DNA from: Spirosoma sp. KUDC1026
GTDB taxonomy: Bacteria > Bacteroidota > Bacteroidia > Cytophagales > Spirosomataceae
Assembly (NCBI RefSeq): GCF_013375035.1
Contig: NZ_CP056032.1
Coordinates: 1,472,001 to 1,536,000 of the forward strand
Length of the DNA: 64,000 nt
Reading direction: 5' to 3'
Numbering within the stretch: the first letter of the stretch is position 1; every line of letters starts with the position of its first letter. Both the position numbers and the translations under genes were made by a program. Shown here piece after piece: positions 17,811 to 26,723 of the stretch. The notes beneath the pieces are model-generated. The model made no database searches and was not told where the DNA came from. It was given only the letters and a program-made list of their open reading frames with translations.

Positions 17811-18623
17811 ATGCGTTCCTTATTGTTTACAGCAATTTGTCTTTTGGGTTGCCTGACTATTGTTATCATTGCCTGTCAACCCGACGAGCCGCCCACCATT
17901 CCCAGGACGGGGTCACTGACGATTGCCTTCGATAATGTAGTTGGTAATCAGGATCTTCAGCTTGGTACCGGTACGTACCAAAATGCCGCTGGGGAGCAAT
18001 TTTCGGTTTCCCTACTGAATTATTTTGTGAGCAATATCCGGCTCCGGCAGGCCAACGGTACCGAATACATCGTGCCGCAGGACAGCAGCTATTTCCTGAT
18101 TCGCGAGGCTGAACCGGCCTCACAAACGATTACCCTGAAAGACGTACCGACCGGCAATTACGTCAGTATGTCGTACGTACTTGGCGTTGATAGTCTGCGA
18201 AGCACGATGGACATAAGTCGGCGGACGGGTGTGCTGGCTCCCGCAGGTGGCATGAACGGGGGAATGTACTGGGATTGGAATTCGGGTTATATTTTCTTTA
18301 AGCTTGAAGGTACTTCGCCCCAGGCGCCAATCGACCCAACGGGGGCGCGCCGGTTCCAATACCATGTAGGGCTGTTTGGCGGTTACGATACCCGGACCTT
18401 GAATAATCTGCGCACCGTAACAGTACCCTTCGATGCTATGCAACCCTCGGTTCGGGAAGGACAGACTACGCGGATCGGGATTAAAGCCGATATACAAAAG
18501 GTATTTGGAGGAACAACACCAGTGCGTATTGCTCAGAATTCGACGGTGATGGTTTCCCCCTTCTCGGCAACCATTGCTACGAACTACGCCGGTATGTTTC
18601 AGTACGTCCCACAGATCAACTAG
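17811..18623 (+). CDS. MbnP-family lipoprotein
   Basis: The 270-residue protein carries a lipoprotein signal with the lipid-modified Cys22 (IVIIAC). The beta-rich domain contains the MbnP-like stretch MYWDWNSGYIFFKLEG at residues 152-167, with Trp154 and Trp156. In the characterised methanobactin pair, MbnH oxidises a tryptophan of MbnP to kynurenine, and MbnP binds copper. It precedes the MbnH-like gene by 2 nt, so the two are almost certainly translated together. Which Trp would be modified here is not known. Confidence 0.85.
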   Translation: MRSLLFTAICLLGCLTIVIIACQPDEPPTIPRTGSLTIAFDNVVGNQDLQLGTGTYQNAAGEQFSVSLLNYFVSNIRLRQANGTEYIVPQDSSYFLIREAEPASQTITLKDVPTGNYVSMSYVLGVDSLRSTMDISRRTGVLAPAGGMNGGMYWDWNSGYIFFKLEGTSPQAPIDPTGARRFQYHVGLFGGYDTRTLNNLRTVTVPFDAMQPSVREGQTTRIGIKADIQKVFGGTTPVRIAQNSTVMVSPFSATIATNYAGMFQYVPQIN

Positions 18624-18625
18624 TT

Positions 18626-19729
18626 ATGCAACTCTGGCAGCGTATCGGTTTGGGGTGTAGCGTTGGTCTGTTCGCGCTGGTCGTGGCCTGCCAGTCGGGT
18701 AAAACGACGGTCGATCCAGTTGAGCCGACGCCTGAGCCGCCTACGACTACGCCAACATACCAGACTACGCCTTATCCCTGGCAGAAACCCGCTAATTTCC
18801 CTGACCCTGTTTACGATTTCACGAAAAATCCACTGACCTATGAAGGCGTGGCTCTGGGCAAAACGCTGTTCAATGATGGGTTGCTTTCGCAGAATGGCAC
18901 GATCACTTGCGCCTTCTGCCACATTCCCGAAGCTGCCTTCGCGCATACCGACCACGTGTTGAGCCACGGTATCAACGACCAGCTTGGTCCGCGAAATGGC
19001 CTGAATATTCAGAACGTAGCGTGGAGTAAAGCATTCTTTTGGGATGGCGGCATTCATGACCTGGACCTATTGCCAATTTCGCCGGTTCAGAATCCGGTCG
19101 AAATGGGCGATACGCTGACGCATGTGCTGGCGAAAGTGCAGAACAGCAGTAAGTATTCGTCGCTGTTTTATAAAGCGTTTGGCTCAACCGACGTAACGCA
19201 GGAACGTTTTCTGAAAGCCCTGTCGCAGTTTCTGCTGACACTGGTGTCGGCCAATTCGAAATACGACAAATACGTTCGGAAAGAATCGGGCGGAGAGATG
19301 ACCAGCCAGGAGCTGAATGGACTGGCTCTGTTTAAGGCGAACTGCGCGGGTTGCCATACCGGGGAGCTGTTTACTGATCAGAGTTACCGGAATAACGGCC
19401 TGCTCCCTAATCCAAATGCTGCCAAACCCGATCTGGGGCGGTACGGCATTACGCTGATCGAGTCGGACAAGAACAAATTCCGGGTCCCAAGCCTGCGAAA
19501 TATTGCCGTTACGCTGCCTTACATGCACGACGGGCGTTTTGCTACGCTCGAAGCCGTACTGAATCACTACGCAACCGGCGTTGCCGACAACCCGTCGCTG
19601 GACCCACTCCTGAAAACAAATGGAAAGCCAGGCTTTGCTCTGACCCAGCAGGATCAACAGGATATCATTGCTTTTCTGCGTACGCTGACCGATGATACGT
19701 TCTTGAATAACAGAGCGTTTCGCCCGTAA
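18626..19729 (+). CDS. MbnH-like di-haem cytochrome c peroxidase-family lipoprotein
   Basis: The 367-residue protein has a lipobox (LVVAC, Cys22), a Pro/Thr-rich linker and two c-type haem motifs: CAFCH at 95-99 and CAGCH at 240-244. The C-terminal LPYMHDGRFATLEAVLNHYA is conserved across the CCP/MauG/MbnH superfamily. MbnH uses a bis-Fe(IV) state to convert a partner tryptophan to kynurenine. Pairing with MbnP immediately upstream supports MbnH over ordinary peroxidase. It is probably anchored on the periplasmic side of a membrane. Its stop directly abuts the converging MerC-like gene's stop. Confidence 0.88.
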   Translation: MQLWQRIGLGCSVGLFALVVACQSGKTTVDPVEPTPEPPTTTPTYQTTPYPWQKPANFPDPVYDFTKNPLTYEGVALGKTLFNDGLLSQNGTITCAFCHIPEAAFAHTDHVLSHGINDQLGPRNGLNIQNVAWSKAFFWDGGIHDLDLLPISPVQNPVEMGDTLTHVLAKVQNSSKYSSLFYKAFGSTDVTQERFLKALSQFLLTLVSANSKYDKYVRKESGGEMTSQELNGLALFKANCAGCHTGELFTDQSYRNNGLLPNPNAAKPDLGRYGITLIESDKNKFRVPSLRNIAVTLPYMHDGRFATLEAVLNHYATGVADNPSLDPLLKTNGKPGFALTQQDQQDIIAFLRTLTDDTFLNNRAFRP

Positions 19730-20110
19730 TTAATGCGCGTGTTGCAGACGATGCTGCCGGATGTTGATCAGGTGCGTAACAACCAATCCAGCCGATGCCG
19801 CATAGCCAAGGTATTCAAACATTTCGTTCGCGTCTTCCAGAATAATCGCTACGGCAAACAGCGTCAGAAAACCCCACAACGCCCGCTTGATCACCGGCGA
19901 CGCATGATGACGCGTGGCCGAATAGACAGCAACGATGTTGACAACAATGAACACATAATCCAGACTGAGATAACCAAAACGAAGCTCGTCGTGCTTCATT
20001 AAGGCGGTGGACATCAGTAAAACAGGTGTGATCAGGCAGTGGATAATGCACAACACCGAGCCAGTGATGCCGATGTAATCAGCTTTGCGGGACAGAAGAT
20101 CAGTTTTCAT
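19730..20110 (-). CDS. MerC-domain membrane protein
   Basis: ATG 20110 gives 126 residues; the upstream 21 codons are unlikely to be used. SVLCIIHCLITPVLL near the N-terminus contains the Cys21/Cys25 pair of MerC-family proteins. Three to four hydrophobic helices follow, and the tail is His-rich (RQHRLQHAH). MerC proteins carry mercury or other metal ions across the inner membrane, but many chromosomal relatives have no proven substrate. The gene converges on the MbnH-like gene with no spacer between stop codons. Confidence 0.78.
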   Translation of the reverse strand: MKTDLLSRKADYIGITGSVLCIIHCLITPVLLMSTALMKHDELRFGYLSLDYVFIVVNIVAVYSATRHHASPVIKRALWGFLTLFAVAIILEDANEMFEYLGYAASAGLVVTHLINIRQHRLQHAH

Positions 20111-20221
20111 ACAGTGGTACAAAAATACGATGCAGCCAGTATTTGTATCCACTCCTAACCCGGTTTTTTGCAACTAAGTTGCGAAAAATTCGTTTTTGTT
20201 CGTCTGAACCGCCTGCCCTGC

Positions 20222-20923
20222 TCACATGACTTTGCTCAAGACACTGTATCCCATCAACTTACCGCTCTTGTTGTAGGTCTCAGTCTTGACGTCGAAAATC
20301 TGATTGTTCGCCCGGTAGCTCACTGTTTTCATCGTCGCGCGGATTGGCATTCCCATGATTCGGCTTTCTGTGTTCATATCCGACGTGACTTTATACGCAT
20401 CAAACGTACCGGCCGGGGTAGTAATGGATTCTTTGCCGTCGACCAGCCGGTTTGTTATGTTCATGACCATGGTCATGGTCATACTGCCATTGGTCGTCAT
20501 TTCGGCTTCCATCGTTCCGTCAGCCAGTTTCTGACCAGGACTCAGTTTACCGGGGTAAACCAGTTGATTCGCTTTGAGCTTCATTTCTGAATTTTTCAGA
20601 TTGCTTTGCTGCATCGACTGAAACAGGCCCGACATATCAGCAATAAGCTCGTTGCCGGTACAGGTGTACTTTATCGTATAGGGCGGTTGTTGTTTGCCTT
20701 TGTCGTCTTCCATCTGCGCCTGTATATTGACTATTGTTGCCCCATTTTCTTTGCTGACGCTGGTAACCTGATACTTTACCTTGCCAATCGGTTTGTCTTT
20801 GGCATTATAATTAAGCATCTCGAATCCAGAGCCCTGTTTGAGAGAAATACCCAGGCAGTCCTGTGCCCGGCTTGCTAACATGGTGGCAATACTAAAAAAC
20901 AGCGAAACAAGCAGGAATTTCAT
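20222..20923 (-). CDS. secreted TapB/DUF3108-like protein
   Basis: The 233-residue protein has a signal peptide ending near SRAQ (residue 20). The mature part is beta-rich, with ITTPAGTFDAYKVTSDMNTE near 166-185, a pattern common in DUF3108-like periplasmic proteins of Bacteroidota. Cys23 and Cys87 are the only cysteines seen in the mature part. The function is unknown. It stands alone between the MerC-like gene and the prenyltransferase gene. Confidence 0.62.
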   Translation of the reverse strand: MKFLLVSLFFSIATMLASRAQDCLGISLKQGSGFEMLNYNAKDKPIGKVKYQVTSVSKENGATIVNIQAQMEDDKGKQQPPYTIKYTCTGNELIADMSGLFQSMQQSNLKNSEMKLKANQLVYPGKLSPGQKLADGTMEAEMTTNGSMTMTMVMNITNRLVDGKESITTPAGTFDAYKVTSDMNTESRIMGMPIRATMKTVSYRANNQIFDVKTETYNKSGKLMGYSVLSKVM

Positions 20924-21009
20924 AGTGACGATGACAAGGTTTTACAGGAAAACAAAGGTAAAAACCAAGTACTTAGCTACTATAAACGCTTGAGGGAACG
21001 GATATAAAG

Positions 21010-21879
21010 TTAAGCCCACGCCATGCTGACGATGCCCAGCAGCATAATTAGCTTACACAGATTACTGAGATAGCCAAAATCGCGTCGGGTATCAGCGCCA
21101 ACCAGCCGATACGTCAGCCAGCCCAGCGGAATAAGCAGCAGGACGAAAATCCAGCCGAGCCGAAAATTGCCCAGCATATCGGCAATGAGGAAAAGACTGA
21201 CGATGAAAGCCCCGAGTAATACGTACAACAGGTATTTGGTGCGTCGGGGACCCCAGACAATAGGTAGTGTCCGGCAGCCAAACCGAGCGTCGCCCCGAAT
21301 GTCCTGCATGTCTTTGATAATTTCCCGAACGAGCGAAATGCCAAACGAGAACAGGGCGTAGATCAGGAGCATGTCGGCCTGCTGCCGATAATATACGGCC
21401 AGAATAATCAATGACAGCGCCGTAAGTAATGACACGACCAGATTACCGATGAACGGCTGGCGCTTCAGCCAGGCCGAATAAGACCACAGCAGCGAGACGG
21501 CCAGTACATCGGTTACAAACACCCATTTGCTCATGTATAAGCCGATTAGACAGCCGACCACACTCAGAATCTGGTGCGTCCCCATGGCTACCCGGCGCTT
21601 CAGGTAACGTCCGATAATAACCCGGTCAGGTTTGTTGATCAGGTCTATCTTGATGTCGAAATAATCGTTGATGATGTACCCGGCGGCCGCAATACAGGCC
21701 GTCGAGATAGCCAGGAGCCAGATGTCAGGTTCGAGCAGCAGGTAGGGCCAGTTGGAACGGGGACCAATCAGGAAAATGCGCGCCAGCAACTGCGTCAGTA
21801 CCAGAATCAGCAGATTCTGAAACCGGACCAGTCGCAGGAAACCTGAAAGAAAAGCTAAAGAAGAAATGGGCTGCCGCAC
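21010..21879 (-). CDS. UbiA-family prenyltransferase
   Basis: The 289-residue integral membrane enzyme has about eight or nine helices. The two Asp-rich motifs that bind Mg-prenyl diphosphate are NDYFDIKID (about residue 70) and DMQDIRGD (about residue 190). The family transfers isoprenoid chains onto an acceptor, as in menaquinone, haem O or archaeal-type lipid synthesis. The sequence most resembles geranylgeranylglycerol-phosphate-type members found in Bacteroidota, but the acceptor is not determined. No pathway neighbour helps. Confidence 0.87.
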   Translation of the reverse strand: MRQPISSLAFLSGFLRLVRFQNLLILVLTQLLARIFLIGPRSNWPYLLLEPDIWLLAISTACIAAAGYIINDYFDIKIDLINKPDRVIIGRYLKRRVAMGTHQILSVVGCLIGLYMSKWVFVTDVLAVSLLWSYSAWLKRQPFIGNLVVSLLTALSLIILAVYYRQQADMLLIYALFSFGISLVREIIKDMQDIRGDARFGCRTLPIVWGPRRTKYLLYVLLGAFIVSLFLIADMLGNFRLGWIFVLLLIPLGWLTYRLVGADTRRDFGYLSNLCKLIMLLGIVSMAWA

Positions 21880-21947
21880 ACTCGTAGCCGTTTTTAAACA
21901 AAAATACGCTTTTTCCCTGACGTCAGTGCGTCGACGTTTCGCAGGAA

Positions 21948-21989
21948 AGCAACAAGAGACCGGTTTATAACGTCCGGTCTCTTGTTGCT
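21948..21989 (-). terminator. hairpin downstream of the Hyi-like gene
   Basis: A perfect 16-bp inverted repeat (21948-21963 with 21974-21989) with a 10-nt loop follows the stop at 22006 on the minus strand. The T-run after it is short (TTT), so it may act as a weak terminator or an RNA-stabilising hairpin. Confidence 0.65.
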
Positions 21990-22005
21990 CTAGAATTATA
22001 AATCG

Positions 22006-22881
22006 TTACACGTCGCAGATCATAATGGATTCCTGCAGACTTTTCAGCGGATCGAGTTTAGGAATGAACTCCTGCGCTACGTAGCCCTTGTAGCCCGTGG
22101 CCACAATCGCCTTCATCACGGCCGGGTAATAGATCTCCTGCGTATCGTTGATCTCGTTACGTCCGGGGTTACCGCCGGTGTGGTAATGGCCGATGTATTT
22201 CTGGTATTTCTGAATAGTCCGGATAATATCGCCCTCCATGATCTGCATGTGGTAAATATCATAAAGGAGCTTGAAGTTTTCGGAACCGACCTTCTGGCAA
22301 AGCTCGGCGCCCCAGGCCGTGTGGTCGCACATGTAATCGGCATGATTGACCTTGCTGTTCAGCAGTTCCATAATCATGGTGATGCCGTGTTTCTCGGCGC
22401 TGGGCATCAGGCGTTTCAGACCTTTGGCGCAGTTTTCCATGCCCTGCTCGTCGCTCATGCCCCGGCGGTTGCCCGAAAAGCAGATGACCGTGCTGAGTCC
22501 GGCGGCTTTCAGTTTTGGAAAAATATCTTCGTAGCTGGCTACCAGCTCATCGTGAAACTTGGGATCATTAAAACCATCGGCAATCCCTTTCCCGGCTCCC
22601 TGGGGCAGGGCCGACGTCAGACCATACTTTTTCAGGACCGGCCACTCTATTGGATCAACAAGGTCGATGGACTTAATACCCATCTCCTTAGCGGCTTTGC
22701 ACAGCTCTTCCAGCGGAATTTTGTTGTAACACCATCGGCACACAGAGTGATTAATGTTGCCTTTGAGGGCAAGAGTTGCCTGCGGCTCCAGAGCAGCCGC
22801 GTGAGCGAGAGAGGTGGTTACAGCGGGCAGGGTGAGGGCCGTACCGGTTAGGGTCTTCAGTGCTTTTCGGCGGGAGTTCAT
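22006..22881 (-). CDS. exported hydroxypyruvate isomerase-like TIM barrel protein
   Basis: ATG 22881 gives 291 residues with a Tat-like signal (SRRKALKTLTG then a hydrophobic stretch ending at AHAA). The 37 upstream codons overlap the DUF1080 gene end and are probably not translated. The barrel has ITMIMELLNSK, LLYDIYHMQIMEGD and IGHYHTGGNPGRNEI, the Hyi/sugar-isomerase metal site. It follows the DUF1080 gene on the minus strand, separated by a terminator-like hairpin. Together they suggest periplasmic processing of oxidised sugars. Confidence 0.85.
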   Translation of the reverse strand: MNSRRKALKTLTGTALTLPAVTTSLAHAAALEPQATLALKGNINHSVCRWCYNKIPLEELCKAAKEMGIKSIDLVDPIEWPVLKKYGLTSALPQGAGKGIADGFNDPKFHDELVASYEDIFPKLKAAGLSTVICFSGNRRGMSDEQGMENCAKGLKRLMPSAEKHGITMIMELLNSKVNHADYMCDHTAWGAELCQKVGSENFKLLYDIYHMQIMEGDIIRTIQKYQKYIGHYHTGGNPGRNEINDTQEIYYPAVMKAIVATGYKGYVAQEFIPKLDPLKSLQESIMICDV

Positions 22882-22904
22882 AGACGGAATAGTCGTTAAA
22901 AAAA

Positions 22905-22947
22905 GAGCACCGGTTGCTACATCATTTTGCGTTGCCGACCGGTGCTC
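22905..22947 (-). terminator. intrinsic terminator between DUF1080 and Hyi-like genes
   Basis: A 10-bp stem (22905-22914 with 22938-22947), with a 23-nt loop, is followed on the minus strand by seven T residues (complement of 22898-22904). It lies 11 nt past the DUF1080 stop and before the Hyi-like start. It probably ends or partly attenuates the DUF1080 transcript. Confidence 0.75.
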
Positions 22948-22958
22948 GGTATACAGGG

Positions 22959-23705
22959 TTACAATTCGCGAATCCGGATATTGCGGTACCACACTTTGTC
23001 GCCGTGATCCTGGAGCGCGATGTGGCCGGTTGAATACTTACCAAAGCCATCCCAGGTCTTAAATTTACTCTCCGAAACCATTTTGTCCCACTCAGGACCG
23101 CTGGTTGGGTAGTCAGCTACTTTCTTGCCATTGAGGTAATGCTCGGCATGACCATCTTTGACAACCAGCCGGGCTTTGTTCCATTCGCCAATGGGTTTGG
23201 CGGTGTTCATCGTGATTGGCTTCTGAATGTCATACAACGAACCCGCTGTACGGTTGCCGTCCCGGCCTTTTTTCGCATCGGGGTGTTTGTCGTTGTCCAG
23301 AACCTGCATTTCGGGGCCGGTCAGGTACGTAGCGCGGTATTTTGGGTCTTCGTGAACGTGATAGATAACTCCGCTATTGCTGCCTTCGGCAATTTTCCAC
23401 TCCAGTTCCAGCTCAAAATCACCGTATTCTTTATCGGTAACGAGGTCTCCGGCTCCACCTGATGACAGATGAATCGCTCCGTCGTCGATGGTCCATTTGT
23501 CGGACATTGGCATACCCGACTTGAGGTAGATGTGCCAGCCTTCCAGCGACTTACCATCGAAAAGTTTTTCCCACTTACCTTTTTTCTGTGGATTTACGGA
23601 GGCAACAGGGGTAGGCTTTTCAGCGGCCGTAGCCTGAGGAAGCGTTACGTTTAGAGTCAGTGCCAGGGCCAGAAAACCGGCGGCAGAAAGACGAACGTAG
23701 TTCAT
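22959..23705 (-). CDS. secreted DUF1080 protein (3-keto-disaccharide hydrolase fold)
   Basis: The 248-residue protein has a signal peptide ending near TAAEK. The DUF1080 laminarinase-like beta-sandwich includes WEKLFDGKSLEGWHIY near residues 45-60, GAIHLSSGGAGDLVTD, NSGVIYHVHED and TGHIALQDHGDKVWYRNIRI. Members hydrolyse 3-keto glucosides and related oxidised disaccharides. The downstream Hyi-like gene fits such a pathway, although no GFO/IDH oxidoreductase gene is visible here. It is divergent from the ThiF-like gene. Confidence 0.92.
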   Translation of the reverse strand: MNYVRLSAAGFLALALTLNVTLPQATAAEKPTPVASVNPQKKGKWEKLFDGKSLEGWHIYLKSGMPMSDKWTIDDGAIHLSSGGAGDLVTDKEYGDFELELEWKIAEGSNSGVIYHVHEDPKYRATYLTGPEMQVLDNDKHPDAKKGRDGNRTAGSLYDIQKPITMNTAKPIGEWNKARLVVKDGHAEHYLNGKKVADYPTSGPEWDKMVSESKFKTWDGFGKYSTGHIALQDHGDKVWYRNIRIREL

Positions 23706-23869
23706 AGTTGAGAATTGTTAGGATTTTGTCGTGACAATACTAAGGAAAAAATATACACCGGGCACGTTACCTAAATAATTACGGGTGTTTTATTAATAAC
23801 GCAATTTTTGGCTGATTAATACTGTTGGATTATTGCAGCATCTTTTTGGAATACGTACCGATTACTGCT

Positions 23870-25006
23870 ATGGAAGCAACTACGTTAGTACCCGCCGAAA
23901 AACAACGTTATCAGAAACACTTGAATCTGCCCGAGCTTGGCCCGGCTGGTCAGTTGAAATTAAAAAATAGCCGTGTGCTGGTCGTAGGCGCCGGCGGACT
24001 GGGGTGCCCGGTGCTGCTGTACCTGACGGCCGCCGGCGTGGGAACCATTGGTATTATCGACCCCGATCGGGTGGATCTGAGCAACCTGCAACGACAGGTA
24101 TTATACACAACGGACGAAGTAGGACAGCCTAAAGTGAAAGCTGCGGTAGGGCACCTGAAACGACTCAATCCTGAGCTGACTTTTAACAGCTACGCTACAG
24201 CGCTGGAGGTCAGCAACGCCCGGAATATTATTTCGGACTACGACCTTGTAATCGATTGTACAGACAATTTTAAAGTCCGTTACCTGGTGAATGACGTCTG
24301 CGTAGTGCAGCAGAAACCATTCATTTACGGCGCTATTCATCGCTTTGAAGGGCAGGTGGCCGTTCTGAACAATACGCTGGAAAATGGACAGCGCGGCCCA
24401 ACGTATCGGTGTCTGTTCCCGGAATACCCCAACGATATCGAAATTCCGAACTGCAACGATACCGGCGTCTTGGGGGTGCTGCCTGGCGTGATTGGTACGT
24501 ACCAGGCCAGCGAAGCCATCAAACTAATTACCGGCATCGGGCAGCTCCTGAGTGAGCAACTGCTGATGCTGGACCTGCTGAACGCGAGTCAGCAGAAAAT
24601 CAAAACCCGGCGACGGACTGACGCCGACGAACTCGCCCGTCAGGGCCTCGCTTCCGGTTATCGGTCGGCGTCTGCTGCGTCGGGACCGCAGAAAATGGGC
24701 GTGCAGGAACTGTCAGATCGGCTGGCGCTGGGCGAGGAAATTTTCCTGCTCGACGTACGGGAGCGACCAGAGTATGAGCTTTGTCATCTGGATAATTCCG
24801 TGCTGATTCCGGTAAGTATGATTCCCAACAACCGCAAACGGATTCCGACCGACCGGCCCGTGGTTGTTTACTGTCACCACGGTATGCGCTCGGCGAACGT
24901 CGTCAACTACCTGTATACGCAGGAAGGATTGACGAATTTGTATAACCTGGAAGGGGGAATTAATGCCTGGGCGCGTGAGGTAGAGCCCGACATGGCCGTC
25001 TATTAA
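23870..25006 (+). CDS. ThiF/MoeB-type adenylyltransferase fused to a rhodanese domain
   Basis: ATG 23870 gives 378 residues. The E1-like domain has VVGAGGLGCPVLLYL for ATP and IDCTDNFKVRYLVNDVC. CLFPEYPN and PNCNDTGVLGV hold the cysteines expected for the sulfur-carrier interaction. The C-terminal rhodanese domain (from about 275) has VVVYCHHGMRS with the catalytic Cys. The fusion activates a sulfur carrier such as ThiS or MoaD and passes sulfur to it. With no thi or moa genes nearby, the exact partner is open. Confidence 0.9.
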   Translation: MEATTLVPAEKQRYQKHLNLPELGPAGQLKLKNSRVLVVGAGGLGCPVLLYLTAAGVGTIGIIDPDRVDLSNLQRQVLYTTDEVGQPKVKAAVGHLKRLNPELTFNSYATALEVSNARNIISDYDLVIDCTDNFKVRYLVNDVCVVQQKPFIYGAIHRFEGQVAVLNNTLENGQRGPTYRCLFPEYPNDIEIPNCNDTGVLGVLPGVIGTYQASEAIKLITGIGQLLSEQLLMLDLLNASQQKIKTRRRTDADELARQGLASGYRSASAASGPQKMGVQELSDRLALGEEIFLLDVRERPEYELCHLDNSVLIPVSMIPNNRKRIPTDRPVVVYCHHGMRSANVVNYLYTQEGLTNLYNLEGGINAWAREVEPDMAVY

Positions 25007-25131
25007 GCCCTTATTCTTGTTAAGCCGTCCCGGAACCACAAGGCGTACGCTACTGTTTTAGGGGGCAGTTGCTGCAAACAGTCGGCAATTGCCTTACCTT
25101 TGCCGCGCCCAAACGGCAACAGCTAGTTGAT

Positions 25132-25485
25132 ATGTTCATCAATGTATTAAAATCGAAATTACACCGCGTCCGGGTGACGCAGGCAGAACTCAATTACGTT
25201 GGCAGCATCACCATCGATGAAGATCTGATGGACGCGGCTAATTTACTCGAAAACGAACAGGTACATATTGTAAATAACAACAACGGCGAACGGCTGGTGA
25301 CCTACGTCATCAAAGGAGAACGGGGATCGGGAACGATCTGCCTGAACGGCGCAGCGGCCCGAAAAGCGCAGGTCGGCGACGTAATCATTATCATTGCGTA
25401 TGGGATGATGAGCACCGATGAAGCCCGGATGCACAAACCAATTGTCGTTTTTCCGGACGATAACAATCGGCTGGTGAAAGGCTGA
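25132..25485 (+). CDS. panD: aspartate 1-decarboxylase PanD
   Basis: From ATG 25132 the protein has 117 residues. Gly24-Ser25 (NYVGSITID) sits exactly where the pyruvoyl-generating cleavage occurs in the family, which is why this start is chosen over the upstream in-frame [25 protein letters not shown] forms the rest of the active-site region. It makes beta-alanine for coenzyme A. A flippase-like membrane gene and an RfaE2-like gene follow on the same strand after a terminator. Confidence 0.96.
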   Translation: MFINVLKSKLHRVRVTQAELNYVGSITIDEDLMDAANLLENEQVHIVNNNNGERLVTYVIKGERGSGTICLNGAAARKAQVGDVIIIIAYGMMSTDEARMHKPIVVFPDDNNRLVKG

Positions 25486-25517
25486 GCAATCGGCAGACCG
25501 GTATCGCCATCTACACG

Positions 25518-25550
25518 AAACTCCGTTACTTTGTAGCGGAGTTTTTTTTG
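25518..25550 (+). terminator. intrinsic terminator after panD
   Basis: An 8-bp perfect stem (25518-25525 with 25537-25544), extended by a G-T and two A-T pairs, has a 5-nt loop and runs into an eight-T tract. It follows the panD stop by 32 nt. Confidence 0.85.
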
Positions 25551-25641
25551 TGCCAACTAGAAATTAACTGAAAACTGCCTTGCTGGTCATCCTACCTGGT
25601 GTCGCCAGACCGGGCTGCTCGATTCGATACGCTTCGTTTCT

Positions 25642-26694
25642 ATGACTATTCAAAATGCGTTCAAGTATCTGATCTCACTGGCCATCGCTGGTGGATTACT
25701 TTGGTTTACGTTCCAGCAAAGTCACCTGGATGCGGCCGACCTCTGGGCTAAAATCAGCGCAGCCGATTACCGCTGGGTGCTGGTATCGGCCGTGCTGACG
25801 TTTGTGGCTCACTGGAGCCGGGCCGAGCGCTGGCGGGTCCTGCTGGAACCCGTGGTTCCGCAGCGGCCAAACAGTATTGACGCAACGGCGAGCGTGCTGA
25901 CGGGCTATCTGGCTAACCTGGCGCTGCCACGGGCGGGTGAGGTGGCCCGGTGTGGTACATTGTACCGCCTGTCTGGTGTGCCGGTCAACGTAAGTTTCGG
26001 TACGGTCGTGGCCGAGCGCCTGTTCGATGTACTGATGCTGTTGATCCTGCTCGGCGTTACGTTCCTGCTGGAATTTGACCGACTGAGCGAGTTTTTTATC
26101 AGCTTCCTGGGCGACAAATTGCCCAAAGGAACGAGCGGGTCTGGCATTCTGATGCTGGCGGGAGCCGTGGTTATTGGTTTGGGCCTTCTCGGCTGGTTCC
26201 TGTTCAAGCGCTATCAGAAAGCCCTTGGTCAGCATCCGCTGTACCAGAAAGTCAGTACGTTTTTGAGCGGTCTGCTGGATGGTCTGCTGAGCGTACGTAA
26301 GCTCCGCAAACCCGGTCTGTTCCTGTTTCATACGGTTCTGATCTGGGTGTTGTATTATCTGATGTCATACACCCTGTTTTTTGCCATGCCGGCTACGGCT
26401 GATCTGGGTCCGCTGGCGGGCCTGACCATTCTGGTTGTTGGCTCGCTGGGTATGGCCGCGCCGACACCGGGTGGCATTGGTTCCTTTCACCTGCTTGTTG
26501 GTCAGGTAGCGCTGTTGTACGGCCTCACCAGTCAGGACGGTCAGGTACTGGCTACCTTTATTCATGGCGTGTCGACCATTATGATTATTATTCTGGGCGT
26601 CCTGAGTCTGCTGGTTGTGCTGTTTCGCCGTAATAAAGTCACCCACACGCAGGACGTACTCGACGATCCGCGCTCGATCAATGTAGCGCGTTAA
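25642..26694 (+). CDS. UPF0104/LPG-synthase transmembrane family protein
   Basis: The 350-residue protein has about eight hydrophobic helices and no soluble domain. WSRAERWRVLLEPV near 59-72 and GYLANLALPRAGEVARC near residues 92-108 are conserved in the lysylphosphatidylglycerol-synthase TM/flippase-like family. The substrate is unknown; family members are linked to lipid translocation. It precedes an RfaE2-like gene by 29 nt, so the two are probably one transcript. Confidence 0.85.
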   Translation: MTIQNAFKYLISLAIAGGLLWFTFQQSHLDAADLWAKISAADYRWVLVSAVLTFVAHWSRAERWRVLLEPVVPQRPNSIDATASVLTGYLANLALPRAGEVARCGTLYRLSGVPVNVSFGTVVAERLFDVLMLLILLGVTFLLEFDRLSEFFISFLGDKLPKGTSGSGILMLAGAVVIGLGLLGWFLFKRYQKALGQHPLYQKVSTFLSGLLDGLLSVRKLRKPGLFLFHTVLIWVLYYLMSYTLFFAMPATADLGPLAGLTILVVGSLGMAAPTPGGIGSFHLLVGQVALLYGLTSQDGQVLATFIHGVSTIMIIILGVLSLLVVLFRRNKVTHTQDVLDDPRSINVAR

Positions 26695-26723
26695 TTCATT
26701 ACTGAATAAAACAGGGAATATCC

